From the NCBI GenBank assembly GCA_024500155.1, contig CM044879.1:23244572-23308571 (forward strand): 64,000 bases of DNA, given 5' to 3'. Below the pieces are notes generated by a model. The model had not been told where the DNA came from. It searched no databases and saw nothing but the letters and a program-made list of their open reading frames with translations. Made by a program: the position numbers and the translations under genes. Positions 46,284-56,338 of this stretch are shown here, one piece after another. The DNA comes from Chenopodium formosanum. Taxonomy: Eukaryota > Streptophyta > Magnoliopsida > Caryophyllales > Amaranthaceae. The first letter of the stretch is position 1. Every line of letters starts with the position of its first letter.

Positions 46284-48503
46284 TGTAGACACCCATTTGT
46301 GTCTCCCCAAAACCAAACCCAGTGATGAATACCTTTCACGTCGAACCATAATCGAATGAGGTGAAAGTGTGAAAAGTCAAGTGTTGCGGTCAGTTTTTAT
46401 TAAAATCGTTCTTTCTGTTTTCGAAAACCCACTATATTTTATAAAAACGTCCATTCCAGTTTAGTTTGGTCCATGATAAGGGTCCAATAATGGTGTAGTT
46501 GGATGGGGCTTTAAAAGACCTTTCCAACGATATATTATAAGCCCAATTCCGATGAATAATGAGGAAGTTATGGCCAAAATACTAAACTGGGCCCAAACCG
46601 GATTTTACCTACGACTGAATGATCATGAGGAGGGTCCAAAGGTTTAATCCTATTCCTAAACTAATTAGGATTGATTAGAATCTTCTATAAATTTTCTAAA
46701 ATATCTTAATTATCCTTTTTTGAAAAGATAAGATCATGGAATTTGATTTGAATATAAACTTTCCTTTTTTAAAAACTTTCCTAATTCTATTCGAATTTAA
46801 ACATGTTCAAAGATACTCAGATATTATTTTCGTACCTTATAGTTTTTATCCAAATTTAATATGGTTGGATAGATCTTGAAATTATCTTTCCAATGATATA
46901 TTATAATATTAAATCCGAGTTATAACGAAAAAGATATGAAAGGAATACGAAACTCTATCCAAAACTGACACCCGTCCTACTATTTTGGCCATATCTTTTA
47001 ATGTACAAAATATTTTAATCTGATTTTAATTGCAATAGAAATTGGACTTCAAGATCTTTCCAACGACATATTATATGACTTGTTTGGACTTCTGGATCAA
47101 AAGATATGATAAAAACAAAATTCGCAAAAACTGCTGTCTATGAGTTTTATTTCGATTTGAATTCGGATTTCTTTTCTTATTCTTCGACCTTCTCTTTTTT
47201 CTTATAAATAGAGGTCTTATCTCCCCTTTTTTATTCATCAATTCTCATCAATTTTCATCAAGTCTCCCTATCAACTTTCATCAATTCTTACTATCAATTC
47301 TCTCAATCATCTTTCATCAACTTTCATCAATTTTCTCAATCAATTCTCTCATCAACTCTTATCAAGAATTACTTAATTCTTAATTTTTCTCTCTCTTTCT
47401 AAACCAACCTTTCAAATACAATTCCGCATTCACAAGACTTAGAATCTCTTAGCCAAGTTCGAAGTTGCTTTCGCCCTAGACGTGCAAGGTTTAATATTTT
47501 CTGAGGGTTTGGTCCCAAATCCAGTCTAAACTTTATAACTCTTTCTTTCAATTATTTAACTTAATTATTTAGTCATTCTTTATTATTTTCATGGAAGTTT
47601 ACTAACTTGTGTATTTTGTTATTAGAAAGAGGTACGAGGCTTCAAAGTAAGTAGATTAGTTTACTCCCTATTTTATTAACAATGTAGAAAGCATGCTTAT
47701 TATTGTTTTATGATTCCTAGTATCATGTTAGGATGCTTTTAATGCATTCTAGTATCATGTTAGGATGTTATTTTATGCTTTCTAGTATCATGTTTGGGGT
47801 GCCTTTACTTATTTCTAATATCATAATATCATGTTAGTACCATGTTAGGTTTAAAGCTTTGATTTTTAATGTTTAGTGACATGCTAGGATTGGTTATTAA
47901 TCTTGTTAGTATCATGCCTAGGATCTTGCTATTATTATTAAGCTTTATTATGCCTTATCATGCTATTATCATCATTATTGTTTATTATTTATGTTGCTTG
48001 ATATATTATATTATTGTTATTTCTTGATCACACCTTTTATGATTGTTAAAGGGAATTTGTACTTGGAATCACGCTTAATAAGATAATTAATAATTTGGTT
48101 TAGGCTAATGTGGTTTTAACTCAAGTGATCGCCAATAATAGCTTTATTTGTGCATTAATATTCAACCAACATAGATAAACAGGTTAGGTTCAATATAATG
48201 TTTGTATGTTATTCGAAAAGCGCGCATGAATACGAGCAGGACAAAGTAGAGGCCTATTTTATAGGGCGGGTTCTTTTCTTTTGTAGATTGGATTCGTACC
48301 CTCATCCCCGAACCCTGTTTGGTTCAAGACCTTATGGAGTAGTTGATGGTCCTTTTGGATTGTCTTTTGGGTTTACAAGTTCCTAAAAGTTGTTGGCGAC
48401 TCTTTTGCTCTCTTTTACTTCCCTTTAGAACGCCACCGTACTTTAGTGTATGATCACAATGGGGTTCAAGTTTGGGATCATAGTGCTTGAAATATTCCCT
48501 ACA
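46284..48503 (+). repeat. 5' LTR of the Tat/Ogre-like LARD
   Basis: 2220 bp, starts TGTAGACACCCATTTGTG and ends CCCTACA. It contains a TATA box, a TCATCAATTTTCATCAA-type minisatellite (about 47,240-47,375), and repeated CTAGTATCATGTTAGGATG units at about 47,715-47,900. No ORF of note. Confidence 0.92.
47213..47220 (+). promoter_or_regulatory. TATA box of the Tat/Ogre-like LARD
   Basis: TATAAATA in CTTATAAATAGAGG, conserved in the 3' LTR at about 54,733. The RNA start would lie near 47,245. Confidence 0.65.
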
Positions 48504-48508
48504 GTTTT

Positions 48509-48526
48509 TGGCGACTCCGCTGGGGA
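48509..48526 (+). other. Primer-binding site (Ogre/Tat type)
   Basis: TGGCGACTCCGCTGGGGA, five bases after the LTR end. The related GTTGGCGACTCTTTTGC stands about 110 bases upstream inside the LTR. Confidence 0.75.
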
Positions 48527-51500
48527 GGATTTTTATTTATATTCCTGAAATTTATTTTGGCAATTATTTAGAATGAGCGGATGAGACTCGAAAAATTCTA
48601 AGTATTTCATGTGTGTGATTTGATTAACATTATTTTCATATGCATTAAAAGGTTCTTATGGGAGAGCCCCATGGGTCAATACCTAGGAATTTTACACGTA
48701 GGAAATTTGGGAAATATCTTTCATGACTAGAATCGAAAAGATGATGCGAAATCTGGAAAATTCTAAGAACACAGAAACGTGCCAAGGCATGTAGGAACTA
48801 GCATTTAGAAAACAGGGCTTGTCGCTCGTAAAAAGTTTCTGTCGCCTGGCGACAGTTCTGTCGCTTGGCGACAAAAGCTTTTTTCGGCGACAGTCCTTGT
48901 AGTCTGGCGCCAAGTTCTTCCAATATCGATCCAGGGGTCTGCCTTCTTGCTTTGGCCATTTCTAGCATTGTTGGCTCGATTTTACTTATTGATTGAGTCC
49001 TTTTCTCACTTTTCTGAACCCATATGTGTTCTACATATGAATATAACCCTCTGGGGGTTCCTACTTAACCTGCCCAATGGAATAATCCACTATCATGTGC
49101 AAAGTTCAAATTTGGGTACGTGCAAAGTTTGTGAATCCACTAAACCATGGAGTCGAGTTCGATTTCATCACGAACTCGCGGGGTCCCGTCCATTCGCTCC
49201 AACCCTCGCGGTAGGCTTGTGTGCAATGCATATGGATTCATAACCATGGACCTTTTTTACTTAACCCATATCCTTGAAATTTAGATAACTAGAGCCATGG
49301 TTAGGTTGCAAACTCATTGCATCATATTGTGACTATGTGAACTACTTGTGCATCCTTGCTTGTACATATTATATATGTGTTAACCGTTTGTTTGACTTCT
49401 GATTAAGACAAAATAATTTGACTAATGAATAAAAGGACTTTTTCTAATTAATTAATTTTGAATTAATTAAAGGCTAATAAATTAATCAATTTGACTTAGT
49501 ACGACTTTAGGCATGTCCATTTAGAGTAAAATTACTGGAAATAGTCCAGATCGATGTTCCAGCAATGGCACAGAAATTTGGACTGTGGCGCTGCAGTTTA
49601 GTGTCTGTCGCCTGGCGACAATTTTGTCGTCTGGAGACAGGCTTTAAACAGTGGCGACAGTCCTGTTGTTTTATCGACAGTCCAGTTTTCTTGCTCGAGT
49701 CATCACGACGAGTCTAATTAACAGTCTACTAATCAGTTTATCAATTTATCAATGGTTCAAACCACGTTTAAGTCTTTAATTGAGTCTAGGCACTTAAAAG
49801 TCCAATGGTCATACACTAAGAGTCAAAGACTTTGCTAATTAATTAATTAATTTGAACTAATGAATAAGCCTAAAATCGAGTCATAATTCCTTTAAGTCAA
49901 CCCGGATTTTTATTCCCGTATACTGCACATGCGTCAACTTGCTTTGGTCATAGCTGGAGTTCTAGGAAGAACCACGAGTCGTAAAACCTATGGATCTGTA
50001 GCCCCGAGTTTTATCTCTAATTTGGCGTTGGTTTCGTCCCAATCAGATTCACAGATTAAAAGTAATGACTAAAATACCACAGCCTGTCCAGTTTAATGCA
50101 TACACATGAAGTTTTAATTTAGTCTTCGCTTAAGTCTAGTCACATAGTCTAGCCACATAGTCATGACACAAGTCTTAACATGTCACCTACACTCATTAGT
50201 CTTAGCACACACATAACATGTTTGTCACACTATGACCATGTCTTAGGTTCATGCATGAGTCGTTCTTCCATCATTCGAGTTGGGGGGTTCATTCTATTTC
50301 TAATTTCCTTTATATTTCTTCATCTACATCTTCTTCCTACTCTCCACATACTTTCTTCCATATTTCATCATCTACATCATCTTCCCACTCTGCACATACT
50401 TTCTCCATACATATTATTCCCTTCATTTATGATCTCTTCCCATCTATGCATGTTGAATCGAGTTTGAGTCATGTAATTGACAATAAAAAAAAAGTAATGA
50501 TGAGACAAAACACAAGGCAAGCTTCTCACCAAGATTTCATGCTTTCTTCTTCTTTTTTCAAACCCTTCCCCAATAAGTCTAGCATAGGCACCCTTTGTCT
50601 TCCTTAGATTTATTCCATAGGTTTTTTCCTTTTCCCTTTTAATAAAATGAGCATTTTAATTCCTTGCATATGATCATTGCACTGAAAAAAATAAAAAAAA
50701 AAAAAAATAAAATAAAATAAAATCAAGGTCGAACTAAGCACAAGGTATACCAATGATTTGAGGCACCCCTTGTAGCCATGTCATATCATCTTCACCCTTT
50801 AGATATATAATCCTTTTTTTTATTTGATAAACCACTTTGAGCCTCGTCTAACGATAAACCTTTCATTTTTCAACCCACATCTACTAACCTTGGGATGGGA
50901 TGGTGTGTAACTTATGCAATTTTCAAAATACAAAAGCTTGAGTGATCTCAAAAGAATATAAAAAAAATAATAATAATAAAAGTGTATGAAAGGGCAAGTG
51001 TTCCAATGTCTTTGATATGAAAACATCTTTGATAAGAACATGTCTCAGATTGCGTTTCTTATCGAGTGCTCGGTACCGTGCCTGAAAAACATGAATGCCA
51101 AGTGAGTGATAGACCGCATGATCGGGATTGCCCACACTTATAAAAAAAATGCAAATATGAAAAATGCAAAAGCAAAATAAATAGAAGAGCAAACAAAAAA
51201 TAAAAGAGAGCTCAAAAATGAGAAACCCCAAGCATAAAAATATAAAGATTCAAAAGCAAGGTTGCACACCTTGGGGGCTTATTTAGGGTCTTGAGCCTTT
51301 ATCCCCTTCTTTCTTTAACCTTTAGCCTAACCACGTTACAACCCTTAAAATACCTTTTTGAGGTGTACACCACTTGTGCGAGGTTCGGCTAGAGCTACGT
51401 TTGGCCTGATTCCTAACGGATACGTAGGCAACCACATTGAGGTGCGACCATAATAAAAATGCATTTAGTTTCACATTCACACACTCTCACCATGATCATG

Positions 51501-52755
51501 TCAAGGGATCTCCAATGCTCATCCCTATTTACTTAGAGCTAGACTTGGGGGCTTGATCCTTACATCATTAGCCTACCTAGCCTAAGAGTCATCATTATTT
51601 GACTCTTATCAAATAATACTTTTCCACACCGTTAGCCTTTGCAGCTTAACTTTAGTGTCACTTTCATACACATCACAAATACATGACCAAATAGACTTCC
51701 AATTAGGAACCCTTTGTCATGAAATCTTAACATAACGTTGAAGCATGCTTTATCAAAATCATTCATCACTTATCACTCATAATCATCATTGTATCAAAGT
51801 ATGAAGTGCTAAGCCTCCGTGCCTAAGTTACCTAAATAATTTCACAATCGAGTCAACTAAGATAGTTTAGGATGGGTTACTCCTTGTACCTTGAGAGATA
51901 GTATCGAATGCATATACTTGATTAAGCTCATTCAACATGCACCATCAAACACTTCGATTCTTTTTCGCTTCTTTCTTTTTTGGGAAAATTCAGTACCCTC
52001 CACAAAAATGACAGAAAATTTTTTATTTCTTGCATTTTCGAGTCGCACATCACACACGAGTCATGTACATTGAGTCATGTTGTGTCATATCACATCGAGT
52101 GGAGTCTAACACATGTGTCAAACGATTTGAGTTAAGTCACGTCAAATCAATGAGTCAAGCAAAACTAAGCCTTAGGTCAACCCTAAGATAATAAAAGATT
52201 AGCAAAGTCCTATAAGTCCAAAATATAGATGTAGGTACATTCCAGCAAGCAAGAATATTCCCGGATTTTTTCGAAAAAAAAACCGCGAATATAGATATAT
52301 GAGATTCTTCCAAGATGAGAGGAGTTTGAGCAAAATTATGAAGAGCTTTAATTTCCAAAAGATTTGAGCAGATTTGGTCGTAAGGAAATGACCAAATTGA
52401 AAGTTCGGAGCGAAACCGAGCAATGAACAGCAGCAGCAGCGGTAGAAATGAAAAAGAAATCTGTCGCCAAACGACAAGGTTTGTCGCCTGGCGACAGAAC
52501 GATATCGCGGCGACAGAAGGTTCTGGCATGCGCCACTGCAGCGACAGAATGTGTGGCCCCATATTGGATTATGCGGACCATTTACAGAAGTTTGGGTTCC
52601 TTGGTACGCCAGTTAGCCCCTTTAAGCAAAATTGACATGATTTAGTAATCGGCTCGATTACAACAACAATAAGTGATCGACCTGACAAAAGATCGCCTAA
52701 GTATTGGCTCATCGCAAGCACCAAAGTAACGGTTCACAACGATTTCCTAGGATGG
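48527..52755 (+). other. Non-coding interior with three clusters of a GTCGCCTGGCGAC palindrome
   Basis: No protein family is recognised on either strand; the open frames are short and compositionally ordinary. The palindrome TGTCGCCTGGCGACA or close variants recur at 48,838-48,910, 49,603-49,680 and 52,459-52,545. Simple A/T runs lie at 50,690-50,725. Confidence 0.7.
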
Positions 52756-52759
52756 AAGA

Positions 52760-53560
52760 AGATTTGAAGATATGAGATGACGAAGCCTTCAACAGGGGGC
52801 TTTAAGATTAAAAAGAGTCTATCACTTGGATTTGAGAAAGACGGTTCAAGATGAAGCGACCTTCAATAGCTTTCACTATGATTGGGGAGGTTATTATTAG
52901 ATTTAAGAAGAACGGTTCAAGATGAAGCGGTCTTTGATAGCTTTCGCTAAGATTGTGGAGGTTATCACTTGATTTGAGAAGATGGCACGAGATGAGCAAT
53001 CTTCGACAACGTCCGCTGAGATTGTGGAAGTAGTTGTCATCAAGATTTGAGAAGATAGCACGAGATGGGCGATCTTCGACGACATTCACTAAGATTGTGG
53101 AGGTTGTCACCTATATTTGAGAAGAGCGGTTCGTGATGAGGCGGTCTTCGACGACATTCACTAAGATTGTGGAGGTTGTCACCTATATTTGAGAAGAGCG
53201 GTTCGTGATGAGGCGGTCTTCGAAGACATTCGCTATGATTGGGAAAGTTGTCACCATGATTCAAGGAAAAGCTCGATATGTAGCAGCAATGATAGATAGT
53301 GTTCCCTAGGATGTGGAGAGTTGTCATAAATTTTGAAGATGGCGAAATAAGGTCACCTTCGACGGTCCCTCAAGGTAAAGAAGAGATTGTCTATAGCGGC
53401 GATGCACTGCCCTGGCGACGTACGGCCACGACCCTGGAGATGAAGACATACAGTTATTTTCGACGATGTTCCCGAAATACTGTGGAGGATTGTCACCAAG
53501 AGTATTGAAGATGACGACGTATGGTTATCTTCAACGATTGCGTTCACGAGGCACTGTGGA
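52760..53560 (+). repeat. 72-bp tandem repeats in the 3' untranslated part of the LARD
   Basis: Degenerate units built on TTTGAGAAGAGCGGTTCGTG, GCGGTCTTCGACGACATTC and GATTGTGGAGGTTGTCACC. Two adjacent units near 53,106-53,250 are almost identical with a 72-bp period, and diverged ones extend on both sides. The location just before the 3' LTR is the known hypervariable repeat region of Tat/Ogre elements. Confidence 0.85.
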
Positions 53561-53803
53561 GGATGTCACAAACAACAAAAGCAACAACAAAATAGTTACT
53601 TTCAGAGACGTGTGCTCGACGGTGCAAGATACGCGTTTCTTAACTCTTTTATCTGTTTAACTAATGATTAGTTTGCAGGTATCGGCGTTATAAGAATGAT
53701 TTGGAATCGCAGAACGTTCTGGATCATTCTCCGTCCCTATCAATACTTTGACTTTTGTTTTCGAAACATAAGTTTCTCCAAACTCAGTCAAAGTGGGGGC
53801 TTC

Positions 53804-55302
53804 TGTAAACACCCATTTGTGTCTCCCCAAAACCAAACCCAGTGATGAATAACTTTCACGTCGAACCATAATCGAATGAGGTGAAAGTGTGAAAAGTCAA
53901 ATGTTGCGGTTAGTTTTTATTAAGATCCTTCTTTCTGTTTTCGAAAACCCACTCTATTTTATAAAAACGTCCATTCCAGTTTAGTTTGGTCCATGATAAG
54001 GGTCCAATAATGGTGTAGTTGGATGGGGATTTAAAAGACCTTTCCAACGATATATTATAAGCCCAATTCCGATGAATAATGAGGAAGTTATGGCCAAAAT
54101 ACTAAACTGGGCCTAAACCGGATTTTACCTACGACCCAATGATCATGAGGAGGGTCCAAAGGTTTAATCCTATTCCTAAACTAATTAGGATTGATTAGAA
54201 TCTTCTATAAAGTTTCTAAAATATCTTAATTATCCTTTTTTGAAAAGATAAGATCATGGAATTTGATTTGAATATAAACTTTCCTTTTTTAAAAACTTTC
54301 CTAATTCTATTCGGATTTAAACATGTTCAAAGATAGTCAGATATTATTTTTGTGCCTCATAGTTTTTATCGAAATTTTAAATGGTTGGATAGATCTTGAA
54401 ATTATCTTTCCAATTATATATTATAATATTAAATCCGAGTTATAACGAAAAAGATATGAAAGGAATACAAAACTCTATCCAAAACTGACACCCGTCCTAC
54501 TATTTCGGCCATATCTTTTAATATACAAAATATTTTGATCTGATTCAAATTGAGTTAGAAAGTAGACTTCAATAGCTTTCCAAGGACATATTATATGACT
54601 TATTTAGACTTCTTGATCAAAAGATATGATAAAAACAAAATTCGCAAAAACTGCTGTCTACGAGTTTTATTTCGATTTGAATTCGGATTTCTTTTCTTAT
54701 TCTTCGACCTTCTCTTTTTTCTTATAAATAGAGGTATTATCTCCCCTTTTTTATTCATAAATTCTCATCAATTTTCATCAAGTCTCCCTATCAACTTTCA
54801 TCAATTCTTACTATCAATTCTCTCAATCAACTTTCATCAACTTTCATCAATTTTCTCAATCAATTCTCTCATCAACTCTTATCAAGAATTACTTAATTCT
54901 TAATTTTTCTCTCTCTTTCTAAACCAACCTTTCAAATACAATTCCGCATTCACAAGACTTAGAATCTCTTAGCCAAGTTCAAAGTTGCTTTCGCCCTAGA
55001 CGTGCAAGGTTTAATATTTTCTGAGGGTTTGGTCCCAAATCCAGTCTAAACTTTATAACTCTTTCTTTCAATTATTTAACTTAATTATTTAGTCATTCTT
55101 TATTATTTTCATGGAAGTTTACTAACTTGTGTATTTTGTTATTAGAAAGAGGTACGAGGCTTCAAAGTAAGTAGATTAGCTTACTCCCTATTTTATTAAC
55201 AATGTAGAAAGCATGCTTATTATTGTTTTATGATTCCTAGTATCATGTTAGGATGCTTTTAATGCATTCTAGTATCATGTTAGGATGTTATTTTATGCTT
55301 TC
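53804..55302 (+). repeat. 3' LTR (first 1499 bp) of the Tat/Ogre-like LARD
   Basis: Colinear with 46,284-47,782 and of the same length, with scattered substitutions. It stops at ATGCTTTC, where the 5' LTR continues TAGTATC. The remaining about 0.7 kb must lie beyond the Tat element inserted here. Confidence 0.92.
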
Positions 55303-55599
55303 TGTTTCGGGGTTTTTTGAGTCCCTTGGGAGAGTTACAACACTAAGACTGGATGCTCGCTTGGATGCCTGTACCTGCAAAACAACGGAGCACCGAATGG
55401 TCGGTGGTCCGCCTCCGAAGCTTAAGTTAGTCTAAGTCCGAAGAATAAGGTGCGGAATGTAAAAGGTTATCTGCTCGGATTCCGAGCTCGGGTGTACTGT
55501 TCTCTTGAGAGTGACAGTTCTGACAATGATTGGTAATCACTGAATATACCTCGTTAAGAGTGTCAAAAGAACGTAGCCATAAATGAGGAGTTCATCTCC

Positions 55600-55607
55600 T
55601 ATTTATA
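55600..55607 (-). promoter_or_regulatory. TATA box for minus-strand (genomic) transcription
   Basis: TATAAATA on the minus strand within CTATAAATAGGAG. It would drive the element's own RNA from the matching 5' LTR. Confidence 0.55.
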
Positions 55608-55728
55608 GGCTTCTCGAAAAACGTGCACTCCCTAGGGATTCGTGCCCTAGGGAATATTTACGCAGCTTTTGCAGACCTCGGGATTTGGGCCTGAAAGCCG
55701 CCAATTCCAGGTCCTTTTATCTGTCTGC

Positions 55729-55863
55729 CACGTGTCGTTCCCTGAGAGGTCCAAGGTGGCGCCCCTTTTAGTGACACGTGGCGGACTCTGATTGGGCCAA
55801 CTGGCCTAGGGTATTTTTACCCAAATCATTTGCCCCTCACAGGTGACACGCGCTTGTCACGTG
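55729..55863. promoter_or_regulatory. Three CACGTG G-boxes between opposed TATA boxes
   Basis: CACGTG at 55729-55734, 55775-55780 and 55858-55863, in contexts GCCACGTGTCG, GACACGTGGCG and GTCACGTGTTG. Such cores bind plant bZIP and bHLH factors (ABRE/G-box). They lie between the minus-strand TATA and the plus-strand TATA and, being palindromic, could serve both. Confidence 0.6.
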
Positions 55864-55947
55864 TTGCCTGTGACAGGTGTCAACATCTGATTGGTCGGAT
55901 TTTGAAAAGTTACTGTGGAGGGAAAGTTTTAGGGTTTTTAACCCCTC

Positions 55948-55955
55948 TATAAATA
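55948..55955 (+). promoter_or_regulatory. TATA box for the antisense extra gene
   Basis: TATAAATA in CTCTATAAATAGAAAG. A start about 30 bases downstream gives a leader without ATG up to the intron donor at 56132. Confidence 0.6.
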
Positions 55956-56338
55956 GAAAGTTTTTCACCCTCGGATTTTTTACACCTTTGCGAATCTTTG
56001 GAGAATCTTGGACTTTTGACTTTAAGAATCTCAAAATTCCCTAAGTGTTTCTTAGTTTTCAAGCATCCGACACTCGGCCCGCTGTCCGACCGTTCTCAGC
56101 CAACCAAGCATCTCTCACCCTTCTTCTAAAGGTAACGCCTGTTTCTTCTTTTACTTTTCATTTTTTCTTTGTTTTCGAAAAAATGGTTTCCCAATCGCAT
56201 GCGGCACAGCATAGGATAGTGATCAGCTGGTCACCGAGGACGGCTGAATATAGAACTTGCAGTGCCGACTGCTTGGCCAACGACTGTGCTTTGCGAACTT
56301 CTCCGAATCCGACTAGTTTCGTGTCTATGCAGGACACA

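Larger units (their letters stand above)
46284..55302 (+). mobile_element. Pol-less Tat/Ogre-like LTR retrotransposon, 3' LTR interrupted
   Basis: The 5' LTR is 46284-48503 and the 3' LTR 53804-55302, the latter cut by the next insertion. The primer site TGGCGACTCCGCTGGGGA is of the type used by Ogre/Tat elements (tRNA-Arg, from memory). The polypurine tract AAGTGGGGGCTTC lies just before 53804. The 5.3-kb interior has no gag or pol sequence that I can recognise, so this is a non-autonomous (LARD-like) element. It sits inside the CACTA coding region. Confidence 0.85.
55303..56117 (-). repeat. 3' LTR of the Tat element (inner boundary uncertain)
   Basis: The outer edge is sharp (TGTTTCGGGG at 55303, next to truncated LTR sequence). 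For the inner edge I see two candidates where CA is followed by a pyrimidine run that would be the polypurine tract on the minus strand: 56117 (before CCCTTCTTCTAAAGG, my preference) and 55967. The LTR carries promoters in both directions. Confidence 0.55.

Noticed and set aside
45839..46339. A complete 166-residue protein gene
   Set aside because: Codons above 46,283 are LTR sequence; only the part below is CACTA coding.
52155..52581. Several overlapping ORFs of 70-135 codons
   Set aside because: All frames are open by chance around the GTCGCC palindrome cluster; no domain or conserved start.
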